Part shown: positions 36,301 to 43,354 of the stretch, piece by piece | Position numbering within the stretch: position 1 is the stretch's first letter | How the letters are laid out: every line of letters starts with the position of its first letter | From: Oxalobacteraceae bacterium | Lineage (GTDB): Bacteria > Pseudomonadota > Gammaproteobacteria > Burkholderiales > Burkholderiaceae_D | DNA length: 64,000 nucleotides | Assembly: GCA_013284265.1 (NCBI GenBank) | Contig: JABTBR010000007.1 | Coordinates: 1 to 64,000, forward strand | Direction: 5' to 3' | The notes under the pieces: generated by a model | The model's input: the letters and a program-made list of their open reading frames with translations, nothing else | What the model was told of the DNA's origin: nothing | Database searches by the model: none | Made by a program: the position numbers and the translations under genes

Positions 36301-36711
36301 GCAGGCTCCCGGCAAGGGCTGGTCGGCCAGCAGCCGCAGCAGCGGCCCCAGATGTAGGCCATCGGTCAGCAGGGCTTGCGCGGTGCAGTTGGCCGCGATG
36401 GCGCGCAGGCGCCGCATGGCCGCGTCGTCCGCCGTGCGCGGTAGCGCCACCGGCACGCCGATCAGCCCGGCGCGCGCGCAGGCCAGCAGCGCCGCGATGC
36501 CTTCCAGCCCGGCCGGGTGCGCCAGCAGCACGCGCGCGCCGGGCGCCAGCCCGGTCGCCATCAACTGGGCCGCCAGCACCTCGGTACGGTCATAAAAACT
36601 CTGGTAGGTATGGCGTTCGGCGGCCTTGCCATGGCGGTCGCGAAACTCGAACAGGACCTTGTCCGGTTGCAGGCTGGTCCAGTGCTCAAGGATGTCGAAG
36701 ATCGATTCCAT
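33331..36711 (-). CDS. Fatty acyl-AMP ligase / acyl carrier / thioester reductase fusion (FAAL-ACP-TR)
   Basis: A 1126-residue multidomain enzyme. The adenylation domain (residues 1 to about 575) has the P-loop QYTSGSTGLPRGVMVSH near residue 175 and FAAL-like features (SWLPQHHDMGLIG; KDLLIVGGANFFPDDLE). The carrier domain carries the phosphopantetheine Ser in LADLGIDSLALTEIQLELEE near residue 642. The NADPH-dependent reductase domain has ILLTGATGFFGPFLLAELL near residue 755 and the catalytic YAQSK near residue 915. It should activate a fatty acid, load it on the carrier and release it reductively as an aldehyde or alcohol. The start at 36711 begins the adenylation domain; the frame extends upstream. 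MocR gene lies 134 bases upstream on the same strand. Confidence 0.9.
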   Translation of the reverse strand: MESIFDILEHWTSLQPDKVLFEFRDRHGKAAERHTYQSFYDRTEVLAAQLMATGLAPGARVLLAHPAGLEGIAALLACARAGLIGVPVALPRTADDAAMRRLRAIAANCTAQALLTDGLHLGPLLRLLADQPLPGACQLISGDALDAVDALALPATAAVPPAGAGIGRPREPLLFLQYTSGSTGLPRGVMVSHENVIANARATLDHMPTGVSWLPQHHDMGLIGYYLFPIISGGSNYGFSPTDFLRNPALWLQMISEVRATYSSSPNFGFEYCLRSGKINDAALEGVDLSCLRVLMNAGEPARPATIRRFHARYAPYGLAREACTVAYGLAENTLNVTHGGHGSVSVLRAAAAGDTLQFAAERATQDAGEGATIDYAACGAPAPGITVQICDPASGQLLSEGVGEIRVAGPCVTRGYWNNASATRALLCDAPIGSVQPGAMRPGAARHETDAAGGAQPGGGRPGMARFIRTGDLGFLHGGQLYVCGRIKDLLIVGGANFFPDDLETGLIASGAAVRPRGVCAFQCADGGIALLAEPVRVGELPDPEQLAQAVRSASGLLPDQLHLVAPGTVAMTTSGKIARAETRALFESGKVNVLASYRSALPSQSALDAADGDAGWRGAIRRAFVRQGIASDSETLADLGIDSLALTEIQLELEEVMRGFGSGALAEELDAQLLQRLSQRSLLSALAPLDRRADGGAAAALAALVRLRASLDDAIGAQMLEDRARPLPATPGTALVDGVSPAPARDGGKAILLTGATGFFGPFLLAELLRQSTATIIVLVRADSEHAAMGRIEEALRRARVFTPELRQLLAARVRPLCGDLSQPLWGLAPARWTELAGQVAEVFHNGACVNYVMTYEAMRSVNVDGTRTALQLVRDAGDCTLQLVSSTFIFGWSAKGVLLETDSNVEMAALDFGYAQSKWVAEQQVLAASAAGMDVRIYRPSLISVSTQGAGDDNDVALRMLAFMIRHGVAVDTPNQLSIVGADVIAHNIVGISRQARGPDTPLHVTADNYYSMTQLTQVIERDYGYRFNYYDIPHFIDELNRRCTASDPVFPLLDFFNRSAEKIAAMQLKRYSSAGYQGQRAQLADPMADPTLTQTASYLMRYLLEQGLIEPVAAAATHAGPM

Positions 36712-36845
36712 GGAATACTCCGGCGAGGCACGGACCCATATCGCAGCACGTGCGGTTGGCAAGTGACGTGAATTTCAACATGCATGTCAGGGGTGGGTTC
36801 AAGGCCAAGACCCAGCCGGAACCAGCGTCCATTTTACGCCCGCCG

Positions 36846-38357
36846 CTAGCTGCGCGAAAGCTCCCTTTCAAAAAAACGCCACACTGCGGGGTCCTGCATC
36901 GCCGCCACGTTCAGGCGCATGCGCGTCGACGGCAGCTGGTTCGGCGAAAACAGGCTGCCCGGCGCCAGCAGCAGACCCTCGGCCATCGCCCGCTCGGTCA
37001 GCACATTGCTGTCCCGCCCCGCATCGGCCCAGACGAACAGGCCGGCCGGCGTGACAATGTCGACGGTAAAGCCGACCCGTTCGATCTGGCGCACGGTCTT
37101 CTCGCGCAGGCTGTCGAGCCGGGCGCGGATGCGGCCCGCATGCTTGCGGTGCGCCCCTTCCGACAGCACCTTGTAGACCACGCGCTCGCCGATATCGCTG
37201 GTGGTGAGATTGGTCAGCATCTTGCGGTCGCCCAGGCGCTCGGCCATGGCGCGCGAAGTGGCGATGAAGCCGACCCGCAGATTGGCCGCCATGGTCTTGG
37301 AAAAGCCCCCCAGATAAATCACCCGGTTCAACTGGTCCAGCGCGGCCAGCCGCGTTACCGGCTGCACCGCACTGCCCGGATGCAGCTCGCAGTAGATGTC
37401 GTCCTCGACGATGGTGAAGCCATGCTCCTCGGCCAGCCGCAGCACCTGGAAGGCCTTGGCCGCCGACAGCGACGTGGAGCTGGGATTATGCAGCACCGAG
37501 TTGATGACGAACAGCTTGGGCTTGTGCAGCGCCGCCAGTTCCGCCAGCCGTGCGATGTCCGGCCCGTCGGCCAGGCGCGGAATGCCCACCACCTTGGCGC
37601 CCAGCGCGGCGAAGGAGCCGAACATCAGGAACCAGGCCGGATCGTCGACGAAGATGGTGTCGCCGGGCCGGGTAAATTCGCGCGCCACCAGGTCGAGCGC
37701 CTGCGTGATGCCGGCGGTGGTGACGATCTGTTCGGGCGTGGCGGCGATTTCCAGTTCCGCCAGTTTCAGCTGCAGCTGCTGGCGCAGCGGCAGAAAGCCC
37801 TGCGGCATGCCGTAATTGAGCAGCAGGTTCGGATGCTGGCGTCCCACCGAGCGCAGCGCATTGCCGATGGTTGGACCGTCGAGCCATTCGGCCGGCAGCA
37901 CGCCGGAGCCGGGCATCTGCTGATGCGGCATCTGGCGGAACATATTCCGCACCAGCCAGACCACATCCAGCGGCTTGTGCTCGGCCGCCGCGGTTTCCGC
38001 CGCCTGCCCTTGCGCCACGCCGGATGACGGGCCGGGCGCGGCGGCGGCCAGCAGCGGCGCGCGTTCGCGCACGAAGAAACCGGCGCCGCGGCGCGATTCC
38101 AGATAGCCGCTGGCCACCAGCTTGTCGTAGCTGGCCACCACCGTGAAGCAGGACACCGCATGCGCGCCGGCGAACTGGCGGATCGAAGGCATGCGCGCGC
38201 CGCCGCGCAGCAGGCGGTCGTCGATGCGCGCCGCCACCGAACGCACGATCTGGTCGATCAGGGTCTCGTCCGATTCACGCGACAGCAGGTCGACCAGCGC
38301 CGTGGCGCGGTCCTTGCCGGCCCGGCTGGCCGGGCGCGTTGAAGCCGTATTACTCAT
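36846..38357 (-). CDS. MocR-family transcriptional regulator (GntR HTH plus aminotransferase-like domain)
   Basis: A 503-residue protein. The N-terminal GntR-type winged helix (about residues 35-100: RMPSIRQFAGAHAVSCFTVV, then YDKLVASGYLESRRGAGFFV) is joined by an Ala-rich linker to a fold-type I aminotransferase domain. That domain has YGMPQGFLPLRQQLQ, TTAGITQALDLVAREF, DDPAWFLM and the PLP lysine in LGGFSKTMAANLRVG. MocR proteins sense PLP or amino-compound adducts and usually regulate a divergent gene, here the DMT exporter. A palindrome and a direct repeat in the shared 180-base intergenic region are candidate operators. Confidence 0.93.
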   Translation of the reverse strand: MSNTASTRPASRAGKDRATALVDLLSRESDETLIDQIVRSVAARIDDRLLRGGARMPSIRQFAGAHAVSCFTVVASYDKLVASGYLESRRGAGFFVRERAPLLAAAAPGPSSGVAQGQAAETAAAEHKPLDVVWLVRNMFRQMPHQQMPGSGVLPAEWLDGPTIGNALRSVGRQHPNLLLNYGMPQGFLPLRQQLQLKLAELEIAATPEQIVTTAGITQALDLVAREFTRPGDTIFVDDPAWFLMFGSFAALGAKVVGIPRLADGPDIARLAELAALHKPKLFVINSVLHNPSSTSLSAAKAFQVLRLAEEHGFTIVEDDIYCELHPGSAVQPVTRLAALDQLNRVIYLGGFSKTMAANLRVGFIATSRAMAERLGDRKMLTNLTTSDIGERVVYKVLSEGAHRKHAGRIRARLDSLREKTVRQIERVGFTVDIVTPAGLFVWADAGRDSNVLTERAMAEGLLLAPGSLFSPNQLPSTRMRLNVAAMQDPAVWRFFERELSRS

Positions 38358-38380
38358 TTTTGCCTCGCCCGTCTTCAGGC

Positions 38381-38440
38381 TGTATTGGTCATTTGACCAT
38401 TACAGTAATAGAAATTAATTGTTTAAGTGTATTGGTACTG
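38381..38440. promoter_or_regulatory. Candidate MocR operator and divergent promoter region
   Basis: Between the MocR gene and the exporter gene. TGGTCATTTGACCA (38386-38399) is a perfect palindrome with 6-base arms. TGTATTGGT occurs twice in direct orientation (38381-38389 and 38428-38436), 47 bases apart; GTACTGTAC follows the second. MocR/PdxR regulators typically bind direct repeats, sometimes with an inverted third site. The region is AT-rich relative to its surroundings. Confidence 0.5.
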
Positions 38441-38536
38441 TACTGGCTTTCTCGCTTAGGATACACCTATCCGCCGCGCAGGCACAGCCTGCATGGCGCC
38501 TTGCTTCACCATGCCACCATGCCACCGGAGTCCCCC

Positions 38537-39466
38537 ATGAATCGAAGCGCGCCACTGGCGCCCGCCATCCCCACCCGTAGCGGCCTGCAGCCGGAGACCG
38601 CCGGCATGCTGCTGGGACTGGTCGGCGTGGCCATTTTCAGTCTCACGCTGCCATTTACGCGGATGGCCGTTTCCACGCTCGATCCCGCCTTCGTGGCGCT
38701 GGGCCGGGCGCTGGTGGCGGCGCTGCTGGCGGCCGTCTGGCTGCTGTGGAAGCGCGCGCCGCTGCCGCCCACATCGGCCTTGCCGGCGCTGGCGCTGGTA
38801 TCGCTGGGCTGCATCATCGGGTTTCCGTGGCTGACCTCCATCGCCATGCGCACCCTGCCCGCCAGCCACGGCGCGGTGCTGGTGGGGATACTGCCGCTGG
38901 CCACCGCCGTCTTCGCCGCGCTGGGCGGACAGGAAAAGCCCTCGGCCGGCTTCTGGGGCATGGCCTTGCTGGGTTCCGTGCTGGTGGTGGGCTTTGCGCT
39001 GCGCCAGAACGGCGGCAGCTTCCACCCGGCCGATCTGGCCATGTTCGGCGCGGTGATCCTGGCCTCGATGGGCTATGCGGCCGGCGGACGCCTGTCGCAG
39101 ACGCTGGGCGGGCAGCAGGTGATCTGCTGGGCGCTGCTGCTGTCGGTGCCACTGCTACTGCCGCTGGTGCTATGGCTGTCGTGGGACCAGGCGGACGCTA
39201 TCGTGCACGCCGGCGCGCGTGCCTGGACCGGCTTCGCCTACGTGTCGGTGTTCTCGATGTTCATCGGTTTCTTCTTCTGGTATCGCGGCATGGCGCTCGG
39301 CGGCGTGGCCCGCGTGGGCCAGGTACAACTGGTGCAGCCTTTCCTGACCTTGCTCGGTTCCAGCCTGATTCTGGGCGAAGCGCTGGAAACGGCCACCGTA
39401 TTATTTGCAATCGCCGTCATCGCCGTGGTGGCTTTGGGACGCAAAATGCAGGTAAAGCGGCAGTAA
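38537..39466 (+). CDS. EamA/DMT-family exporter, divergent from the MocR regulator
   Basis: A 309-residue membrane protein with about ten helices in two EamA repeats (GLVGVAIFSLTLPFTRMAVS; LAMFGAVILASMGYAAGGRLS). The end is typical: VQLVQPFLTLLGSSLILGE followed by a short basic tail. The ATG at 38537 is chosen because the frame upstream (to 38339) overlaps the regulator start and lacks membrane character. The divergent MocR gene suggests substrate-induced export of an amino acid or amine; this is inference from context. RidA and an aminotransferase follow on the same strand. Confidence 0.9.
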   Translation: MNRSAPLAPAIPTRSGLQPETAGMLLGLVGVAIFSLTLPFTRMAVSTLDPAFVALGRALVAALLAAVWLLWKRAPLPPTSALPALALVSLGCIIGFPWLTSIAMRTLPASHGAVLVGILPLATAVFAALGGQEKPSAGFWGMALLGSVLVVGFALRQNGGSFHPADLAMFGAVILASMGYAAGGRLSQTLGGQQVICWALLLSVPLLLPLVLWLSWDQADAIVHAGARAWTGFAYVSVFSMFIGFFFWYRGMALGGVARVGQVQLVQPFLTLLGSSLILGEALETATVLFAIAVIAVVALGRKMQVKRQ

Positions 39467-39591
39467 AACCATAGACTATTCTGATTTTGGCAGGACTGTG
39501 AGCTTCCACGCTGCAAGACGTACAATATCGGTCTTGCAGCATGCTTCCTACTAACATCTTGCCAACCCGGCCACTTTTTTCTGGATCATTC

Positions 39592-40053
39592 ATGTCAGTT
39601 TACGAAAAACTCAAAGCTCTCGATATCACCCTGACCGCTCCGGCCGCACCTGTCGCCGCCTACGTGATGTACGTCCAAACCGGCAACCTCGTGTTCATTT
39701 CGGGCCATATCGCCAAAAATGCCGACGGCAGCATCAACGCCGGCCAGCTGGGCAAGAACATCACGACCGAGCAAGGCGCCGCCGCTGCCCGTTCCGTTGC
39801 CGTGGCACTGATCGGCACCATCCAGGAAGCCGCCGGCGGCGACCTGAATCGCGTCAAGCGCATCGTCAAGCTGATGGGCCTCGTCAATTCGACCCCTGAC
39901 TACACCGACCAGCACCTGGTGATCAACGGCGCCTCCGCGCTGCTGGGCGAAGTGTTCGGCGACGCCGGCAAGCACGCCCGTTCCGCCTTCGGCGTGGCCC
40001 AGGTACCGCTTGGCGCCTGCGTGGAAATCGATCTGATCATCGAACTGGCCTAA
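39592..40053 (+). CDS. RidA family protein (YjgF/YER057c/UK114)
   Basis: A 153-residue protein of the RidA fold: LVFISGHIAKNADG, GAAAARSVAVALIGTIQEA, VKRIVKLMGLVNSTPDYTDQHLVINGAS and the closing GKHARSAFGVAQVPLGACVEID. The Arg of the classical active site lies in HARSAFGVAQ. RidA proteins hydrolyse reactive 2-aminoacrylate or related enamines made by PLP enzymes; this longer subgroup is less well characterised. It is 120 bases upstream of an aminotransferase gene, a functionally sensible neighbour. ATG at 39592 chosen; the frame upstream is not conserved-looking. Confidence 0.93.
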   Translation: MSVYEKLKALDITLTAPAAPVAAYVMYVQTGNLVFISGHIAKNADGSINAGQLGKNITTEQGAAAARSVAVALIGTIQEAAGGDLNRVKRIVKLMGLVNSTPDYTDQHLVINGASALLGEVFGDAGKHARSAFGVAQVPLGACVEIDLIIELA

Positions 40054-40173
40054 GCCTTCAAACGCATGAATTTTTCGGGCGGTGCTTACCCGGCGCCGCC
40101 CGCCCTGTAAGCCGCCATAAGCGCGCTGTTATTTTGTCCGGGCACCGCCTGGCTTTTCTTCTGTGAGACTCGT

Positions 40174-41367
40174 ATGAAAATCGAAAATCCCAATCCGATG
40201 CAGTGGCATTTTTCCGAACGTGCCGGCCAGCTGCAAAGCTCCTTCATCCGCGAAATCCTGAAGATTACGCAGCGTCCCGAGATCATCTCCTTTGCCGGCG
40301 GCCTGCCATCGCCCGCCACCTTCCCGGTCGAGGAAATGAAAGCCGCCTTCGACAAGGTGCTGACCAATTCGCCGCAAGTGGCCCTGCAGTACGGCCCGAC
40401 CGATGGCTACCTGCCGCTGCGCCAGTGGATCGCCGATTCGCTGTCCGGCAACGGCTCCACCATCCTGCCGGAACAGGTCTTGATGACCTCCGGTTCGCAG
40501 CAGGCCCTCGATCTGCTGGGTAAAGTGCTGATCGACGAAGGCAGCCGCGTACTGGTGGAAACCCCGTCCTATCTGGGTGCGCTGCAGGCATTCTCGGTCT
40601 ACCGTCCCGAGTTCGTCTCGGTAGACACCGACGAAAACGGCCTGGTGCCATCCTCGCTGGACAAGGTCGCCAAGGGCGCGCGCCTGCTGTACGCGCTGCC
40701 GAACTTCCAGAACCCGACCGGCCGCACGCTGTCGCTGGCACGCCGCGAAGAGCTGGTCGCCGCCTGCGCCCGCCTCGGCCTGCCGCTGATCGAGGATGAT
40801 CCTTACGGCGCCCTGAGCTACAAAGGCGATCCGCTGCCGAAGATGATCGCGATGAACCCGGAAGGCGTGATCTACATGGGCTCCTTCTCCAAGGTGCTGA
40901 CCCCGGGCATTCGCCTCGGCTACGTGGTCGCGCCGATGGCGCTGGTGCGCCGCCTGGAACTGGCCAAGCAGGCGGCCGACCTGCACACCTCGCAGCTGAC
41001 CCAGATGGTGGTGCACGAAGTGATCAAGGACGGTTTCCTGAGCCGCCACATTCCGCAAATCCGCACCCTGTACGGCGACCAGTGCCAGTGCATGCTCGAC
41101 GCCATGGCCCAGCATTTCCCGGCCCAGGTGTCGTGGACCAAGCCGGAAGGCGGCATGTTCATCTGGGTGACCCTGCCCAAGCACATCAACGCCATGGAAT
41201 TGCTGGACGAAGCCATCGCCAACAAGGTCGCCTTCGTTCCAGGTTCGCCGTTCTACGCCAACGAACCGGAAACCAACACCCTTCGCCTGTCCTTCGTGAC
41301 GGTATCGCCGGAGCGCATCCGCACCGGCATCGAAATCCTGGGCAAGCTGATCGCCGCCAAGATTTAA
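40174..41367 (+). CDS. Class I PLP-dependent aminotransferase (LysN / 2-aminoadipate transaminase type)
   Basis: A 397-residue fold-type I aminotransferase: ISFAGGLPSPATFPVEEM, QYGPTDGYLPLRQWIAD, MTSGSQQALDLLGKVL, LPNFQNPTGRTLSLARREEL, EDDPYGALSY and the PLP lysine in YMGSFSKVLTPGIRLGYV. The close resemblance to the GGLPSP-type subgroup (LysN, ARO8-like) points to 2-oxoglutarate- or branched/aromatic-amino-acid-dependent transamination, but the actual substrate is not determined by sequence. It follows the RidA gene on the same strand. Confidence 0.93.
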   Translation: MKIENPNPMQWHFSERAGQLQSSFIREILKITQRPEIISFAGGLPSPATFPVEEMKAAFDKVLTNSPQVALQYGPTDGYLPLRQWIADSLSGNGSTILPEQVLMTSGSQQALDLLGKVLIDEGSRVLVETPSYLGALQAFSVYRPEFVSVDTDENGLVPSSLDKVAKGARLLYALPNFQNPTGRTLSLARREELVAACARLGLPLIEDDPYGALSYKGDPLPKMIAMNPEGVIYMGSFSKVLTPGIRLGYVVAPMALVRRLELAKQAADLHTSQLTQMVVHEVIKDGFLSRHIPQIRTLYGDQCQCMLDAMAQHFPAQVSWTKPEGGMFIWVTLPKHINAMELLDEAIANKVAFVPGSPFYANEPETNTLRLSFVTVSPERIRTGIEILGKLIAAKI

Positions 41368-41665
41368 CCAGGTAAAGCATCACGCGCGCGGGCCGGCTGT
41401 CCGCGCGCATCCCCTGCCCTTCGCGGCGCCCTATCCCTCCCCTGTTGTTATTGCGCACCACCCGCCCTTGTCTTTATCACCAATAGTAACAAAAGTTCCA
41501 TTCAGCAATAGTCATCCTAGGCAATTGAAATGGATTGCGATCAATTTTGCTTATCACAGTGCACTTACCGAGCATTTCTTCAGAAAAACGTACCATGATT
41601 TTCTACAATTTGCCCTGGCGACGCGGTATGATTTGAAGAGTTAGTTACTTTCCCGTAAGGCTATC
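41368..41665. other. Gene-free interval upstream of the GGDEF gene
   Basis: About 300 bases after the aminotransferase. The first 90 bases are GC-rich; 41470-41650 is AT-rich and should hold the promoter of the cyclase unit. I see no clear hairpin terminator, no copy of the dispersed repeat and no recognisable RNA here. Confidence 0.5.
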
Positions 41666-41794
41666 TTGTCTACGCTCACCCCCATCCCCGTTGAGCGCGT
41701 CGCTGTAGATGCGCAGCTATTCCAGTCCGGTGCCGGCACGCGGGTGGGCCTGATCGTCCTGTACAAACATTATTTTTCGGGCGGCCTAAAATGA
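41666..41794 (+). CDS. Possible 42-residue leader peptide coupled to the GGDEF gene
   Basis: A TTG-initiated reading frame of 42 codons (LTPIPVERVAVDAQLFQSGA... ending KHYFSGGLK). An AAGG ribosome-binding motif sits five bases before the TTG. Its TGA overlaps the ATG of the downstream cyclase (ATGA), and that ATG has only a weak site of its own, so translational coupling is plausible. No family recognised. It could equally be a chance frame. Confidence 0.4.
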   Translation: MSTLTPIPVERVAVDAQLFQSGAGTRVGLIVLYKHYFSGGLK

Positions 41795-43170
41795 CTGCCG
41801 CGACCTCCAGCACCAGCAAGCTCGCCGCGCGCGCGCCCGCCACCGTGCTGATCGTCGACGATGCGCCGGCCAATCTGGGCATGTTGCGCAAGATTCTCAC
41901 CCAGCAGGGCTACCAGACCTACGTCGCCAGCTCCGGCGAGCGCGCCCTGACGCTGGCGCGGCGCATGCATCCCGACCTGATTTTGCTCGACATCGTCATG
42001 CCCGGCCTCGATGGCTTGGAGACCTGCCGCCAGCTCAAGAGCAATCCCCTGACCCAGCGCATTCCGGTGATCTTCATGAGCGCCCGCAACGAGGCCGAGG
42101 ATGTGGTCGAAGGCCTGGACATCGGCGCGGTCGACTACATCGGCAAGCCGCTGCGCATGGCCGAAGTGTGCGCCCGCGTGCGCGCCCAGTTGCAGATCCG
42201 CAGCCGCAGCGAAAACCACGAGGAACAGGCCGAGCGCCTGCGCACCATCGTCAACAATATGGCCGAGGGCCTGCTGATCATCGAGCCCGATAGCCGCATC
42301 CAGTTCACCAATCCGGCCTGCGACAAATACCTGGGCTATATGGAGGGCGAGCTGGCCAACAAGTCGCTGGCCGAGCTGCTGCATCCGCAAGTGGCCGACG
42401 AATACCAGGAATACTTCGACCGCTACGCCGCCGCGCCGGACACCGCGCACAGCCACGGCACGCGCGAGGTGATCATCCGCCACCGCAACGGCAGCTCGGT
42501 GTGCATGGACCTGACGCTCACGCCGATGTATCTGCGCCAGCCGCTGTTTATCGGCCTGCTGCACGACATCACCCACCACAAGCAGTCGGAAGATGCGCTG
42601 CAGCGCGCCGCCATGGTCGACCCGCTGACCAAGATCGCCAACCGCCGCCACTTCGATAATTTTTTGGAGAAGGAATGGCAGCGCGCCATGCGCAGCGGCC
42701 AGCCGCTATCGCTGGTGCTGCTCGATGTCGACCACTTCAAGCTGTATAACGACAACCTGGGCCATCCGGCCGGCGACGCCTGCCTGATCCAGGTCGCGCA
42801 AGCCATCGCCGACCACGCCCTGCGCCCCACCGACCTGGCCGCGCGCTACGGCGGCGAAGAATTCGTACTGCTGTTCGCCGAGACCGGCGCCGAAGCGGCG
42901 ATGCAGCTGGCCGAATCGATCCGCGCCCATATCGAAGGGCTCAAGCTGATGCATCCGCGTTCGACCACGTCGCCATGGATCACGGTCAGTATCGGCGTCT
43001 CCACCATCCATCCCCAGCAGCTCGACAACACCGAATCGCTGTTCGTCGCCGCCGACCGCGCCATGTACGCGGCCAAGGAAGGCGGCCGCAACCAGATCCG
43101 CGCCGCCGCCACCAACAGCCCGACGCTGGAAGCGGTCAAGGCGCTGATGATGCGGCAGGTTGAGGGTTGA
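41791..43170 (+). CDS. Diguanylate cyclase with receiver and PAS domains
   Basis: A 459-residue cytosolic signalling protein. The receiver domain (about residues 18-135) has D67 in ILLDIVMPGLDG. A PAS domain (about 145-270, NNMAEGLLIIEPDSRIQFTN) is followed by a GGDEF domain starting near 290 (DPLTKIANRRHFDNFLEKEW). The catalytic motif is GGEEF near residue 354, preceded by the inhibitory RPTD (RxxD) I-site five residues upstream, so an active, product-inhibited c-di-GMP synthase is likely. No cognate histidine kinase is adjacent. Confidence 0.95.
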   Translation: MTAATSSTSKLAARAPATVLIVDDAPANLGMLRKILTQQGYQTYVASSGERALTLARRMHPDLILLDIVMPGLDGLETCRQLKSNPLTQRIPVIFMSARNEAEDVVEGLDIGAVDYIGKPLRMAEVCARVRAQLQIRSRSENHEEQAERLRTIVNNMAEGLLIIEPDSRIQFTNPACDKYLGYMEGELANKSLAELLHPQVADEYQEYFDRYAAAPDTAHSHGTREVIIRHRNGSSVCMDLTLTPMYLRQPLFIGLLHDITHHKQSEDALQRAAMVDPLTKIANRRHFDNFLEKEWQRAMRSGQPLSLVLLDVDHFKLYNDNLGHPAGDACLIQVAQAIADHALRPTDLAARYGGEEFVLLFAETGAEAAMQLAESIRAHIEGLKLMHPRSTTSPWITVSIGVSTIHPQQLDNTESLFVAADRAMYAAKEGGRNQIRAAATNSPTLEAVKALMMRQVEG

Positions 43171-43190
43171 GATTGTTGGAGCTTACTGTC

Positions 43191-43261
43191 TTAAAACCCA
43201 CGGCGTAACCCTGGGGTCAGACCCGACGGGTCTGACCCCGGCTCTTTGCCGTGGGTTTTAA
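43191..43261 (+). repeat. Dispersed palindromic intergenic element, copy R6 (short form)
   Basis: The cleanest copy: arms TTAAAACCCACGGC / GCCGTGGGTTTTAA form a perfect 14-bp outer palindrome. The central stem is GGGGTCAGACCC / GGGTCTGACCCC with apex GAC. It lies at the convergent junction of the GGDEF and FGGY genes. A degenerate half copy in the opposite orientation follows at 43304-43335 (CCAGGGTTACGCGGTGGGGG). Confidence 0.93.
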
Positions 43262-43354
43262 TGCAGCCGGCGGCCCGTAAGCCATGCATTACTTCTAACG
43301 GCTCCAGAGTCTGAACCAGGGTTACGCGGTGGGGGTAAAGAAGTTCAACTACAG

